Shown: positions 43,403-55,335, counted from the first letter of the stretch. The stretch is DNA of 64,000 nt from Clostridium ljungdahlii DSM 13528 (GCF_000143685.1 NC_014328.1:2170001-2234000); one strand, 5' to 3'. Numbers and translations: made by a program. The notes: generated by a model from the letters alone, not told the origin.

Positions 43403-44809
43403 ATGAATACTGATTTAATAAAAAATTCACCAGAAAAAGTAGTTGAAAGTTTAAGAAAAGTTGTAGGAGATGATTGGGTTACTAACGATTTATCTCAAAT
43501 GCAGGGTTATCTTTATGATGAGACTGAAACATTACTTCGTCCAGAAGCATGTAAAGATTGTGTGGTAGTTAAACCAGCTTCACCTGAGGAAATATCAGAA
43601 GTGTTAAAGTATGCAAATAAAGAAGTATTGCCTGTAATCGTTAGGGGCGGCGGTACAGGAGTAGTTGCTGGAGCAATACCAACACAGCCAAGCATTATTT
43701 TATCCTTGGAGAGATTAAACAAGGTTGTTGAATTTGACGAAAAGAATCTTATGATTACTTTAGAATCTGGAGCAACATTATCTCAACTACTTGAAGAACT
43801 AAATAAGAACGGTAAATTATTTTTTCCTGTACATCCGGGAGATGAAGGTGCACAAGTGGGAGGCATGGTTGCAGCAAATGCAGGTGGTACGAGGGCTGTA
43901 AAGCATGGAATTATGAGAAATCATGTTAAAGCATTGGAAGTAGTCCTTGCCACAGGAGAAATAATTACTTTAGGTGGCAAATTGCTAAAAAATAACATGG
44001 GTTATGATCTGCTTCAACTTATGATAGGAAGTGAAGGAACCCTTGGTATTATTACAAAAGTAACACTCAGGTTATATGCAAGAAGTAAATGCAATGGAAC
44101 ATTACTGGTTTCATTTAACAGCCAGAGAGAGGCCTGTGATGCAGTGCCTGAAATACTGCAAGAGGGAATAACACCTCTTGCCATTGAATACATGGATAGA
44201 GTAATATCTGAAAAAGCAGCAGAGCAGCTTGGAACTACCTGGCCTGCAGCTAAAGGTTCTGTAGATTTGATGTTCATATTGGATGAATGCAGTGAAGATG
44301 ATTTGTATTCTAATAGTGAAAAAGTTGTAGAAATATGTGAAAAACATGGTTCTGTAGATAGCATTGTAGCGGAAACTGAAAAGGATCAGAGTCATCTTTT
44401 ACAGATAAGAAGCAATGCATATGGTCCTTATAAAGATAATATAGCAGATATTATGGATGTAGCTGTACCACCATCTTCTGTACCTGATTTCTTTGATGAT
44501 GTAAAAAGATTGACTAAAGAGTATGGCAATGAAATTGTATCTCTTGGCCATATAGGAGATGGAAATATTCATAACTTTATCATGGGTGACAATGGCAAAC
44601 TCCCTACTAATTATGAGCAGCTTAAAGAAGAGATATACAAGACTGCAATAAAGTATGGTGGAACAATAACAGCAGAGCATGGTACAGGAAAGACTAGAAA
44701 GAAGCATATGCCCCTTCAATTTAGTCAGGTTGAAATAAATATTATGGAGAATATCAAAAGAGCTTTTGACCCAAATAGTATTTTAAGTCCTGGAAATATA
44801 GTAGATTAG
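43403..44809 (+). CDS. FAD-linked 2-hydroxyacid dehydrogenase (GlcD/LctD type), Etf partner
   Basis: A 468-residue flavoprotein of the VAO/GlcD family. The FAD-binding half has PVIVRGGGTGVVAGAIPTQP and HPGDEGAQVGGMVAANAGGT; the C-terminal cap has GHIGDGNIHNFI and ITAEHGTGKTRKKHMPLQ. With EtfAB this is the lactate dehydrogenase of acetogens, (D)-lactate being the usual substrate. The Ile T-box upstream suggests a second possibility: oxidising 2-hydroxybutyrate or a branched 2-hydroxyacid to a 2-oxoacid that feeds isoleucine synthesis. The gene order and family are sure; the substrate is inferred. A bulged terminator follows at 44839-44883. Confidence 0.9.
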   Translation: MNTDLIKNSPEKVVESLRKVVGDDWVTNDLSQMQGYLYDETETLLRPEACKDCVVVKPASPEEISEVLKYANKEVLPVIVRGGGTGVVAGAIPTQPSIILSLERLNKVVEFDEKNLMITLESGATLSQLLEELNKNGKLFFPVHPGDEGAQVGGMVAANAGGTRAVKHGIMRNHVKALEVVLATGEIITLGGKLLKNNMGYDLLQLMIGSEGTLGIITKVTLRLYARSKCNGTLLVSFNSQREACDAVPEILQEGITPLAIEYMDRVISEKAAEQLGTTWPAAKGSVDLMFILDECSEDDLYSNSEKVVEICEKHGSVDSIVAETEKDQSHLLQIRSNAYGPYKDNIADIMDVAVPPSSVPDFFDDVKRLTKEYGNEIVSLGHIGDGNIHNFIMGDNGKLPTNYEQLKEEIYKTAIKYGGTITAEHGTGKTRKKHMPLQFSQVEINIMENIKRAFDPNSILSPGNIVD

Positions 44810-44838
44810 AGGTTATATCAAATTCTAATCCTAATAAG

Positions 44839-44883
44839 AGTCTGTGTTAGCTCATTATGTGCTGTGAGTAGCACAGGCTTTTT
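44839..44883 (+). terminator. Terminator after Etf-dehydrogenase operon
   Basis: AGTCTGTGTTAGCTC pairs with GAGTAGCACAGGCTT through about 14 bp with one bulge, then TTT. Confidence 0.7.
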
Positions 44884-44930
44884 GAATATTAAATTTCCAG
44901 TATAACGTTGAAAAAGGAGATGTGTGTAGT

Positions 44931-45839
44931 ATGAAAAGCATAAAAAATATATCTGCCATTGGATTAGGAGCTATTGGATGTGCCTACACCAGTAAATTAT
45001 ATGATTTTAATCCAGAAGGAATAAAGTTTATAGCTGGAGAAGAAAGAGCTGAAAGGTACAAAAAAAGTGGATTTATAATTAACGGGAAAAAGTATAATTT
45101 TACGTATATAGATCCAAAGGAAAAATGCCAGCCAGCAGATTTGATTATTGTCTCTGTAAAGTCAAATCAATTAACTCAGGCTATTTGCGATATGAGAAAC
45201 CATGTAGGAGAAAATACTATCATAATTTCTCTCATGAATGGCATTACTAGTGAGGAAATTATAGGAAAAGAATATGGAATGGATAAGATGCTGTATGCCT
45301 TATGCATTGGCATTGATGGAAATCGTAAGGAAAACAATATCAGTTTTTCTAATATTGGAAACATAACCTTTGGAGAAAAGGTAAATAAAGTTTATTCAGA
45401 AAAAGTACAAAAAGTAAAGACTCTCTTTGATAATGCAAAAATTCCTTATAAAATTCCAGAAGACATGATGCGTGCTCTGTGGTATAAATTTATGGTAAAT
45501 GTAGGTATAAATCAGACTTCAGCAGTTCTTAGGGCAACTTATGGTGTATTTCAAACTAAAAATGAGGCTAAAGAACTTATGGAATCTGCAATGTGGGAAG
45601 TGGTAAAATTATCACAAAAAGTAGGGGTTAATCTAAGTAAAAATGATATAGAAGAATGGCATAAGGTGTTAAATACTTTAGGACATGACAGCAGGACTTC
45701 AATGTGCCAGGATATTGTATATGGCAGAAAAACTGAAGTTGATATATTCGCAGGTACTGTTTGTAAGTTAGGAGAGAAATATGGTGTAGACACTCCTGTT
45801 AACAGGACACTTCTAAATATAATAAAGATAATTGAATAG
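44931..45839 (+). CDS. Ketopantoate reductase family protein (PanE/ApbA)
   Basis: A 302-residue NADP-binding reductase. The N-terminal Rossmann loop is ISAIGLGAIGCAYTSKL; LIIVSVKSNQ and NTIIISLMNGITSEEII follow. The C-terminal domain has LWYKFMVNVGINQTSAVL and DSRTSMCQDIVYGRKTEVDIFAGTV, where the family's catalytic Lys and substrate-binding Asn/Ser lie. PanE reduces 2-dehydropantoate for coenzyme A synthesis; paralogues reduce other 2-oxoacids. Lying between a 2-hydroxyacid dehydrogenase and the ilv genes, either is plausible. The ATG at 44931 follows AAAGGAGATG. It has its own terminator (45848-45875). Confidence 0.82.
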   Translation: MKSIKNISAIGLGAIGCAYTSKLYDFNPEGIKFIAGEERAERYKKSGFIINGKKYNFTYIDPKEKCQPADLIIVSVKSNQLTQAICDMRNHVGENTIIISLMNGITSEEIIGKEYGMDKMLYALCIGIDGNRKENNISFSNIGNITFGEKVNKVYSEKVQKVKTLFDNAKIPYKIPEDMMRALWYKFMVNVGINQTSAVLRATYGVFQTKNEAKELMESAMWEVVKLSQKVGVNLSKNDIEEWHKVLNTLGHDSRTSMCQDIVYGRKTEVDIFAGTVCKLGEKYGVDTPVNRTLLNIIKIIE

Positions 45840-45847
45840 GTAAATTT

Positions 45848-45875
45848 TATACCCTTTTAAGGGTATATTTTTTTA
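45848..45875 (+). terminator. Terminator after PanE-like gene
   Basis: TATACCC-TTTTAA-GGGTATA followed by TTTTTTT. Confidence 0.8.
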
Positions 45876-46006
45876 CGCTTTTTTAAAAAATGGGTAAATA
45901 TTATCATTATAGCATTGTTATACCAATTAGTTTATTGTAAAATAGAATAAGATTGAGTTTAAAGTAAAATTCATTGAAGTTTAGGGGAAATTGAGGGGGT
46001 TTTAGT

Positions 46007-47923
46007 GTGAATAAAAGTCCTGTAACTGTTTTAAAAGAAAAATGTACAGGTTGTAATAAGTGTATAAGAACTTGTCCTATTCTTGGTGCAAATGTTACAG
46101 CAACTGAAAATGGTGTAAGTAAGGTTTACATAGATGAGGAAAGATGTATTGGATGCGGTGAATGTGTAAAGGTTTGCGAACATGGGGCTAGAGACTTTAA
46201 CGATAGTACACAAGACTTTTTTAAGGATTTGAAAAAAGGCAAAAAAATAACAGTAATAGCTGCACCATCTATTATAGTTAATATTAAAAATTACAAGAAA
46301 TTTTTTGGATATCTTAAATCTTTGGGAGTATCTATAATTTATGATGTTTCTTTCGGTGCAGATATTACTACCTGGGCTTATCTAAAAGCAATGAAGGAGA
46401 AAAATATTTCTTCTTTAATATCACAGCCCTGTCCTATCGTGGTTAATTATATTGAAAAATATAAGCCTGAATTAATAGAATATTTAGCGCCTATACACAG
46501 TCCTATGATGTGTACTGCTGTTTATCTGAAAAAATATAAGCATATATGTGAAGATATAGCTTTTCTGTCACCTTGTATTGGCAAGCTAATTGAAATCAAT
46601 GATAAGAATACAGATGGGTATGTGAAATATAATGTAACGTACAAAAAGATTTTAGATTATTTGAGAGATAATAATGTGAATTTGAACAATTACGATGAAG
46701 TTGAATTTGATAATGTTCCTGCTTCTTTGGGGGTTGTTTATAGTTTACCAGGTGGATTAAAAGCAAATGTAAAAGCTAGAACTGAAGAACTACATGTTCT
46801 TCAGATAGAAGGACACAAAGAGGCAATTGAGTACTTGAATAAGTATTCTGATAGAGTTAAAGCTAATAAACTTATACCTAGTTTACTTGATATTTTAAAT
46901 TGCAAAAATGGATGTAATATAGGTACAGCTTCCTTAGACAATTTAACGGAATATGATATTCAATATAGGTTTCATGATATAAAGGTGGAAAAGTTAAGAG
47001 AAAAAACTGGCTTGTTTAAGAAAAAAATCAAATCAATAGACGAGTACTTTGATAAAAATCTTAATTTAAACGATTTTGTAAGAAAGTATACTGCACAGAA
47101 GGTTAAAAAAATAATTGAACCTACCCAAAAAGATTATGACAACATATTTGATGAGATGATGAAAACTACAACATTGGGAAAAGAATTCAATTGTTCCGCT
47201 TGTGGATACAGCACTTGCAAAGAAATGGTAAAGATGATTTTTAACGGCATAAATTCTAAGGAAAATTGTATTTATTATGTGAAGAAAAAAATCAATATGG
47301 AATATAGCGAACTGGAAGAAAAAAATGAAGAGGTCAAAGAGTCTATAAACAAAATAACTGTACTAGCTGAGGAAAGACAACGAAAATCAGATGAAATAAT
47401 TAAATTTGCAAATACTCTATTGGCAGCTATAAATGAAGTAAGTAAAGGGAATGAGGAAAGCGCATCTGCAATTCAAGATATAGTAGAAGAATTAAAGTCA
47501 ATAATGGATATATCAAGTAAGTTAAAGGAAAACATTCATCAGATAAATGAAAAGTTAGACAAATTCACGGATTCATCAGATAGTATTGTGGCTATTTCAG
47601 AGCAGACTAATTTACTTTCGCTAAATGCCGCAATAGAAGCAGCACGGGCAAATGAACATGGAAAAGGTTTTGCAGTAGTAGCAGATGAAGTAAAGAAGCT
47701 AGCAGAGCAATCTAAAACTACCGCACAATCTACTAAAAACGAAGAAAATGAAATGATGCAATCTATTTTAAAGGTTATTGAAGTATCTGATTTACTTCAG
47801 AACAAAATGGATAATATAAATAACGATATATTAACTATATCGGAAACTATCCAAGAGATAAGTGCTAAGAGTCAGGAGATAGTTTCTAGCTCTGAAAAGT
47901 TAATAAACAGTGAGTCACATTAA
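46007..47923 (+). CDS. [FeFe]-hydrogenase-like sensor fused to chemotaxis-receptor signalling domain
   Basis: A 638-residue soluble fusion. Residues 10-70 hold two [4Fe-4S] motifs ([28 protein letters not shown]). About 80-350 is an H-cluster domain with L1 SQPCPIV, L2 SPCIGK and L3 CKNGC: the four H-cluster Cys remain, but the proton-transfer Cys is Pro. About 390-430 is a further Fe-S motif ([12 protein letters not shown]). About 440-638 is a coiled coil with the receptor tip [21 protein letters not shown] that binds CheA/CheW. No membrane helix is seen. It probably senses H2 or redox state and signals to chemotaxis. The GTG start follows TTGAGGGGG. Confidence 0.88.
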   Translation: MNKSPVTVLKEKCTGCNKCIRTCPILGANVTATENGVSKVYIDEERCIGCGECVKVCEHGARDFNDSTQDFFKDLKKGKKITVIAAPSIIVNIKNYKKFFGYLKSLGVSIIYDVSFGADITTWAYLKAMKEKNISSLISQPCPIVVNYIEKYKPELIEYLAPIHSPMMCTAVYLKKYKHICEDIAFLSPCIGKLIEINDKNTDGYVKYNVTYKKILDYLRDNNVNLNNYDEVEFDNVPASLGVVYSLPGGLKANVKARTEELHVLQIEGHKEAIEYLNKYSDRVKANKLIPSLLDILNCKNGCNIGTASLDNLTEYDIQYRFHDIKVEKLREKTGLFKKKIKSIDEYFDKNLNLNDFVRKYTAQKVKKIIEPTQKDYDNIFDEMMKTTTLGKEFNCSACGYSTCKEMVKMIFNGINSKENCIYYVKKKINMEYSELEEKNEEVKESINKITVLAEERQRKSDEIIKFANTLLAAINEVSKGNEESASAIQDIVEELKSIMDISSKLKENIHQINEKLDKFTDSSDSIVAISEQTNLLSLNAAIEAARANEHGKGFAVVADEVKKLAEQSKTTAQSTKNEENEMMQSILKVIEVSDLLQNKMDNINNDILTISETIQEISAKSQEIVSSSEKLINSESH

Positions 47924-47941
47924 TTTAATTGAAGCCATCGT

Positions 47942-47976
47942 AAAAACTGAGTTATACCATATATAACTCAGTTTTT
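47942..47976 (+). terminator. Terminator after hydrogenase-like sensor gene
   Basis: AAAAACTGAGTTATA (47942-47956) pairs with TATAACTCAGTTTTT (47962-47976), 15 bp perfect. Confidence 0.88.
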
Positions 47977-48043
47977 TACTGACTAAATTAGGAAGTATAA
48001 GACAAGTGAGTTGACCTTAATTGAAAAAGGATATATTATGTAA

Positions 48044-48196
48044 TATGACGTTTATGATATTACTGAAAAATTTTATATTAATAACTATACTTACGTGTAC
48101 CACAGCTGCAATTTTGGACAAAAGCTGTCATCTTTTGCATTAGCGGATGCACTTGGTAAATTTAAAGATGAAGATGGTGGGATGAACAGATGGTAG
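48044..48196 (+). pseudogene. Open fragment of unknown gene, no start codon
   Basis: A 50-codon open stretch between stops, reading ...VYHSCNFGQKLSSFALADAL GKFKDEDGGMNRW. It has no plausible start and overlaps the start of the AEC permease gene. The composition looks like real coding sequence, so it may be the end of a lost gene. I do not recognise the family. Confidence 0.35.
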
Positions 48197-49128
48197 TATT
48201 AAATGCAATTGGAAGTGTGCTTAGCATAGTAATTATGATATGTACAGGATATGTGCTTACAAAATTTAAATGGCTTAATGAGAACATATCAAAAGTATTT
48301 TCAAAATTAGTGTGCAATGTAGCCCTTCCTTGCCTTATGATTTCTAATTTAATGGGCAATTTTACAAGAGATAAATTGGATCATATAGGGAAAGGACTTA
48401 TTATACCAGTTTTATCTATGGCTATAGGTTATATACTAGCTATATTGATTTCTAAGATCATAAAGGTGAAAAAGGAGAGAACTGGTACATTTCGGTCTAT
48501 GTTTTTTGTATCTAACTCCATATTTATTGGACTCCCTATAAATTTGGCATTGTTTGGTTCAAAAAGTGTTCCTTATGTGCTTTTATACTATATAGCAAAT
48601 ACTACTTTTTTTTGGACAATAGGTGCTTATGGAATAAGCTCAGATGGACAAGCTGATAAAAAAACAAGTATTTTTTCAAAGAAAACTTTAAATAGAATAT
48701 TTTCTCCTCCACTTATGGGATTTATAATAGCAATGATATTTATATTTTGTGGAATAAAACTTCCTAAGTTTGTTATGGATACCTGTAAATACTTTGGAGA
48801 TATGACGACTCCACTTTCTATGTTGTTTATAGGGATAACAATTTACTATGTGGATATAAAGAAAATTAAGATGAGTAAAGATATATTTTTTGTTCTAATA
48901 GGAAGGTTCATTATATCGCCAGTTTTAATAATATTTCTGGCAGGTTTCTTCCCTATACCTGAGCTCATGAAAAAAGTGTTTATAATACAAGCTGCTATGC
49001 CAGTAATGACAAATACTTCTATAGTGGCAAAGGCATATGGTGCTGACTATGAATATGCAGCAGTGGTTACATCATTGACAACGGCCTTAAGTTTACTAGT
49101 TATTCCTATATATATGGCTATAATATAG
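48190..49128 (+). CDS. AEC-family permease (auxin efflux carrier type)
   Basis: A 312-residue membrane protein with ten hydrophobic helices, starting VVLNAIGSVLSIVIMICTGY. AEC features include LVCNVALPCLMISNLM near residue 50, FVSNSIFIGLPINLALFG near 110, and AAMPVMTNTSIVAKAYGADYEYAA near 280. Family members export organic acids such as malate or lactate. Here it sits between a 2-hydroxyacid dehydrogenase and ilv genes, so a hydroxy- or oxoacid is plausible. The ATG follows GGTGGGATG. An orphan T-box on the opposite strand (49396-49625) points at its 3' end. Confidence 0.85.
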   Translation: MVVLNAIGSVLSIVIMICTGYVLTKFKWLNENISKVFSKLVCNVALPCLMISNLMGNFTRDKLDHIGKGLIIPVLSMAIGYILAILISKIIKVKKERTGTFRSMFFVSNSIFIGLPINLALFGSKSVPYVLLYYIANTTFFWTIGAYGISSDGQADKKTSIFSKKTLNRIFSPPLMGFIIAMIFIFCGIKLPKFVMDTCKYFGDMTTPLSMLFIGITIYYVDIKKIKMSKDIFFVLIGRFIISPVLIIFLAGFFPIPELMKKVFIIQAAMPVMTNTSIVAKAYGADYEYAAVVTSLTTALSLLVIPIYMAII

Positions 49129-49156
49129 TTGAGAGTTAGTATTTACTCTCAACTTT
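49128..49156. terminator. Terminator overlapping the AEC stop codon
   Basis: GTTGAGAGT (49128-49136) pairs with ACTCTCAAC (49145-49153), then TTTT. Confidence 0.75.
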
Positions 49157-49335
49157 TCACTTAACTATGATACACTTATTTCTAAAATTAATAAAATTAT
49201 ACACTACTAAATAATAAAGTAAACACGTAAAAACAAATTAAAATACAATTGCAGTTTTATAGTTATGGGATAATCGAATAAAAAAGATAAAATATGAAAA
49301 TACATTAGTATTAAATTTTAATATTTAAATTACAT

Positions 49336-49382
49336 ACACACACTAAATTTTTCGATAAAATAAATTTAAAAACAAATAAACT
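49336..49382. repeat. Direct repeat flanking the orphan T-box, left copy
   Basis: About 45 bases (CACACTAAATTTTTCGATAA onward to AAACAAATAAA) match 49938-49982 at most positions. The pair brackets the minus-strand T-box. Confidence 0.55.
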
Positions 49383-49395
49383 TAAAATAGAGTAT

Positions 49396-49625
49396 AAAAA
49401 AAACAGACATACACCCCAATGGGGCGAAGGTCTGTCGCTGTACCACCCAAATTATTACTCGTATATATAACGGCTGTGCCGGCATAACTTACTTTATATA
49501 AAGTTCAGTCTGCAACTTAGGAGTGATTTTCAACAACTGTAGCTTATGGGTTCCCACCAAATCCCCATTCTCTGAAAGCATATTTTTGTTTACTCTTCTC
49601 CGTCATCGTTTTTTTATTTGCACTA
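49396..49625 (-). ncRNA. Orphan T-box leader, Ile type, minus strand
   Basis: On the minus strand this reads as a complete T-box: stem I, specifier ATC (plus-strand 49525-49527) six bases before the conserved AAGTTG position, TTTGGGTGGTACAGCGACAG antiterminator (near 49434-49453; CAG replaces CCG) and a terminator (CAGAC...CCCC-AAT-GGGG...GTCTG) with eight U. No minus-strand gene follows; leftward are 270 empty bases, then the 3' end of the AEC permease in antisense orientation. Confidence 0.85.
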
Positions 49626-49654
49626 ACTATACTATAAAAAAATATGTATGTCAA
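49626..49654 (-). promoter_or_regulatory. Sigma-A promoter of the orphan T-box
   Basis: Minus-strand TTGACA (49649-49654) and TATAGT (49626-49631) with a 17-bp spacer; the leader is therefore likely to be transcribed. Confidence 0.75.
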
Positions 49655-49903
49655 CAATTTTTTTGAAATATATAATTAACTCTATAAAGAAATCCTAAAT
49701 AAAAAATCAAGGTACAATTCAAATATTTTTACAATCTTCAGCTCGGTTAAATATTTTGATAAGCCTAAGCAATAAATTCTAAAAAGCTAAAAGTTTAAAT
49801 TGAGTATTTGCTTTTATAAAATTATGAAAAATATTTTTTACGGTAATATAATGTAAGAAAAACATAATGCAATAAAAAAATAAAAAAAATTTTAAAAAAA
49901 CTA

Positions 49904-49932
49904 TTGACATTATTCTCATAAGGTATTATTAT
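49904..49932 (+). promoter_or_regulatory. Sigma-A promoter upstream of the Val T-box and ilvC
   Basis: TTGACA (49904-49909) and TATTAT (49927-49932) with a 17-bp spacer. The leader start is about 160 bp farther on, so a closer promoter may also exist. Confidence 0.65.
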
Positions 49933-49937
49933 CGTCA

Positions 49938-49982
49938 CATACACTAAATATTGATAAAGTAAATTTCAAAAACAAATAAATT
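49938..49982. repeat. Direct repeat flanking the orphan T-box, right copy
   Basis: Partner of 49336-49382, beginning CACATACACTAAATATTGAT. It lies right after the promoter at 49904-49932. Confidence 0.55.
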
Positions 49983-50099
49983 TTTCAAAGTGATTTAAAA
50001 CCAATTAGGTTTATTTTAGTTTTAATAAAATAAATGATATTTATTAGTCATATCCATGGGGGTTATTTCTAATTGATATTTTGAATTGGTACAATTGTA

Positions 50100-50321
50100 G
50101 AGTACAAAGACAATGATAGGGAAGAGTAAATAGGAAGTATTTTTTAGAGAGTGAGATTTTGGTGAAAACTCATAAATATGACTATTGAAGGTAGCCTTGG
50201 AGTCGTGAGCTGAAACTAAGTAGGCTTTACCGGTAAAACCGTTATTACTTTGAGTAAAAAATTGGGTGGTACCGCGCGACCAAACTTCTCGCCCCAAGCA
50301 GAGAATGTTGGTTGTTTTTTT
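50100..50321 (+). ncRNA. T-box leader, Val type (specifier GTA), before ilvC pair
   Basis: Antiterminator TGGGTGGTACCGCG at 50263-50276 and a terminator (ACCAAAC...GTTGGTT, then T-run) ending at 50321. The specifier GTA at 50191-50193 reads valine. It controls the two ilvC genes downstream. Confidence 0.88.
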
Positions 50322-50543
50322 ATACAAAAAATTAGTGGTAATTGCTCAAATGCTGGTTCTTAAAATTGAAATAAATTATTTTACAATTAAATAATTTATA
50401 AAATATGGAATATATGCACTTGCAATAGTCATAAAATTCTTAATTATGCGAATTGAAAATCATTTTTCTAAGTATCAAGTAATATATTATTTAAATATTT
50501 AAAGTATTAAAAAGTTCAATATATATAAAAATAGTATAAATAA

Positions 50544-51578
<1,035 letters not shown>

Positions 51579-51715
51579 TTAAAAAGTAGAATGTTCCAAC
51601 TAAGTAAGATTCATTGATTAAATTGGGGTAATATTTTAACAGTATATCAATAAGAAAATACTTATGAATAACGCTTATGAATAAGGGGGCTTATCATTTA
51701 GCGGATGACTTAAAT

Positions 51716-51761
51716 TTACAGGAGAAGTAGGGGAGGTACTTTTCCCCACTAATTCCTGTAA
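51716..51761 (+). terminator. Bulged hairpin after ilvC copy 1
   Basis: TTACAGGA (51716-51723) pairs with TCCTGTAA (51754-51761), and an inner GGGGA pairs with TCCCC. It is repeated after copy 2 at 53108-53153. The U-run is weak, so some read-through into copy 2 is likely. Confidence 0.5.
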
Positions 51762-51935
51762 TGTAAATAATCTAGTTTTTTAGGGGCAAAATAATTATAG
51801 AAATACATACACTTGTAATAATGATAAAATTCTTAATTATGGGAATTATAAGTCGTTTTTTAAACATCAAGTAGTATATTAGTTAAATGTTTAAAGTATT
51901 AAAAAGTTCAATATATATAAAAATAGTATAAATAA

Positions 51936-52970
<1,035 letters not shown>

Positions 52971-53107
52971 TTAAAAAGTAGAATGTTCCAACTAAGTAAG
53001 ATTCATTGATTAAATTGGGGTAATATTTTAACAGTATATCAATAAGAAAATACTTATGAATAACGCTTATGAATAAGGGGGCTTATCATTTAGCGGATGA
53101 CTTAAAT

Positions 53108-53153
53108 TTACAGGAGAAGTAGGGGAGGTACTTTTCCCCACTAATTCCTGTAA
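53108..53153 (+). terminator. Bulged hairpin after ilvC copy 2
   Basis: Same sequence as 51716-51761, shifted by 1392 bp. Confidence 0.5.
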
Positions 53154-53289
53154 TGTAAATATCTATCTTTTTAGGGGCAAAATAATTATAGGTAGATATT
53201 ACTTGTAAATAAAAAAGGGCTTATAAATATAAATTTTTTTATAAAATGTGCGAAAATTATTACGAAATTATATATAGGTATTATAAAAA

Positions 53290-53490
53290 CTATGATGGAG
53301 AAGAGTAAATAGTGGAGTATTTTTAGAGAATTGGGATAAGGTGAAAACCCATGAATACGAAACTTTTGAAAATCACTCCTAAGTTACAAGCTGAAATTAG
53401 TAAGCTGTGTCGGTATTACCGTTATTAGAATTAGAAAAAAGTTGGGTGGTACCGCAAAGCTTCTTGCCCTAGGCAGGCGGTTATTTTTTT
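53290..53490 (+). ncRNA. T-box leader, Ile type (specifier ATC), before ilvD
   Basis: Antiterminator TGGGTGGTACCGC at 53443-53455, specifier ATC at 53372-53374, terminator (GCTTCTTGCC...GGCAGGC region) with a T-run to 53490. The specifier region AAAATCACTCCTAAGTTACA is almost the same as in the orphan T-box, suggesting common origin. Confidence 0.87.
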
Positions 53491-53525
53491 ACAAAAAATT
53501 TCCAGATTTAAGGAGGATACTAAAA

Positions 53526-55184
53526 ATGAAAAGTGATTCAGTAAAAAAGGGGATTAAGGCAGCTCCAGCAAGAGCACTTATGTATGGAATGGGATATACA
53601 AAAGAGGAAATTGAAAGACCTCTTATAGGAATAGTAAATTCACAAAACGAAATAGTTGCAGGTCACATGCATTTAGATGAAATAGCAAAAGCTGCAAAAC
53701 TTGGAGTAGCAATGTCTGGGGGTACTCCTATAGAGTTTCCTGCTATTGCAGTTTGCGATGGAATTGCAATGGGTCATGTTGGAATGAAGTATTCTCTTGC
53801 TTCAAGAGAACTAATAGCAGATTCAATTGAAGCTATGGCAACAGCTCATGGTTTTGACGGATTGGTACTCATACCTAACTGTGACAAAATTGTACCTGGA
53901 ATGCTTATGGCAGCTGCAAGACTTAATATACCAGCTGTTGTAGTAAGTGGAGGACCTATGAGGGCAGGTAAGCTAAATAACAAAGCACTTGATTTTAGCA
54001 CTTGTATTGAAAAGGTGGCAGCTTGCAGCGATGGAAAAGTAACAGAGGAAGAACTTGAAGAAGAAGCTAAGAGAGCTTGTCCTGGATGTGGTTCCTGCTC
54101 AGGATTATTTACAGCAAACAGTATGAACAGTCTTACAGAAGTACTTGGAATGGGTTTACCTCTAAATGGAAGTGCCCTTGCACAAACTGGTGAGAGAAAT
54201 CAGCTGGCAAAATACGCAGGAATGTATGTAATGGATTGTGTAAAGAACGATAGACGACCAAGAGATATACTAACTTTAGATGCATTTAAAAATGCTATAA
54301 CAGTAGATATGGCTATGGCAGGATCTACAAATACAGTACTTCATCTTCCAGCAATTGCTCATGAGGCAGGTATAGAACTTAATTTGGATTTATTTCATGA
54401 AATAAGTAAACACACGCCTTGTCTTACAAAATTAAGTCCAAGTGGCAAGCATCATATGGAAGATCTTCATCTGGCAGGGGGAATACCAGCTCTTATGAAT
54501 GAACTTTCTAAGAAAGGTCTTATAAATGAAGATGCACTTACTGTTACTGGAAAAACTGTAGGTGAAACTATAAAGGATTTTAAAGTGCTTGATTATGAAG
54601 TTATAAGAAGTGTAGACAATGCTTACAGCAGTGAAGGTGGAATAGCAATACTTAGAGGAAACCTGGCACCAGATGGAGCTGTAGTTAAAGAATCTGCAGT
54701 TTCAAAAGAAATGATGGTACATGAAGGACCAGCTAGGGTATATAATTCTGAAGAAGCAGCAGTTAAGGCTATATTTGGCAATGAAATAAATAAAGGCGAT
54801 GTAATTGTAATAAGATATGAAGGACCAAAAGGCGGACCTGGAATGAGAGAAATGCTTTCACCAACTTCTGCTATAGCAGGTATGGGTTTAGATAAAGATG
54901 TAGCACTTTTAACAGATGGAAGATTCTCAGGAGCTACAAGAGGGGCATCTATAGGCCATGTGTCACCAGAAGCTATGGAAGGTGGACTAATAGGACTTGT
55001 AGAAGAAGGAGATACTATATTTGTAGATATTACAAATAAAAAATTAGAGCTAAAAGTAAGTGAGGAAGAACTTGAAAAGAGAAGAAAGAACTATGTAAAG
55101 CCTGAACCTAAGATAAAAACAGGATATTTATCAAGATATGCAAAATTGGTTACTTCTGCAAATACAGGTGCAGTTCTTAAATAA
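53526..55184 (+). CDS. ilvD: Dihydroxy-acid dehydratase
   Basis: A 552-residue Fe-S dehydratase that makes the 2-oxoacid precursors of valine and isoleucine. Cluster and Mg motifs: [64 protein letters not shown] and [21 protein letters not shown]. The ATG at 53526 follows TTAAGGAGG; the reading frame stays open back into the T-box but those codons are leader. Terminator at 55220-55266. Confidence 0.97.
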   Translation: MKSDSVKKGIKAAPARALMYGMGYTKEEIERPLIGIVNSQNEIVAGHMHLDEIAKAAKLGVAMSGGTPIEFPAIAVCDGIAMGHVGMKYSLASRELIADSIEAMATAHGFDGLVLIPNCDKIVPGMLMAAARLNIPAVVVSGGPMRAGKLNNKALDFSTCIEKVAACSDGKVTEEELEEEAKRACPGCGSCSGLFTANSMNSLTEVLGMGLPLNGSALAQTGERNQLAKYAGMYVMDCVKNDRRPRDILTLDAFKNAITVDMAMAGSTNTVLHLPAIAHEAGIELNLDLFHEISKHTPCLTKLSPSGKHHMEDLHLAGGIPALMNELSKKGLINEDALTVTGKTVGETIKDFKVLDYEVIRSVDNAYSSEGGIAILRGNLAPDGAVVKESAVSKEMMVHEGPARVYNSEEAAVKAIFGNEINKGDVIVIRYEGPKGGPGMREMLSPTSAIAGMGLDKDVALLTDGRFSGATRGASIGHVSPEAMEGGLIGLVEEGDTIFVDITNKKLELKVSEEELEKRRKNYVKPEPKIKTGYLSRYAKLVTSANTGAVLK

Positions 55185-55219
55185 TTGGAGTTTCTTAATG
55201 TACTTTTAATTTGTAAATA

Positions 55220-55266
55220 TACTCAACTTTCAACTAAAAATATTTCATATATGTGAAAGTTGAGTA
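55220..55266 (+). terminator. Terminator after ilvD
   Basis: TACTCAACTTTCA (55220-55232) and TGAAAGTTGAGTA (55254-55266), 13 bp perfect, 21-base loop; U-run short. Confidence 0.65.
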
Positions 55267-55300
55267 AATATATTATTTAATAAAAATTCAGAATAAACTA

Positions 55301-55329
55301 TTGACATTTAAGTTGTTTTATAGTAACAT
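55301..55329 (+). promoter_or_regulatory. Sigma-A promoter of tandem Leu T-boxes
   Basis: TTGACA (55301-55306) and TAACAT (55324-55329), 17-bp spacer. No comparable promoter was seen between the two leaders. Confidence 0.7.
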
Positions 55330-55335
55330 ATACTC

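Noticed and set aside
53442..53525. Upstream extension of ilvD
   Set aside because: These 28 codons are T-box antiterminator and terminator sequence; the ribosome site TTAAGGAGG marks ATG 53526.
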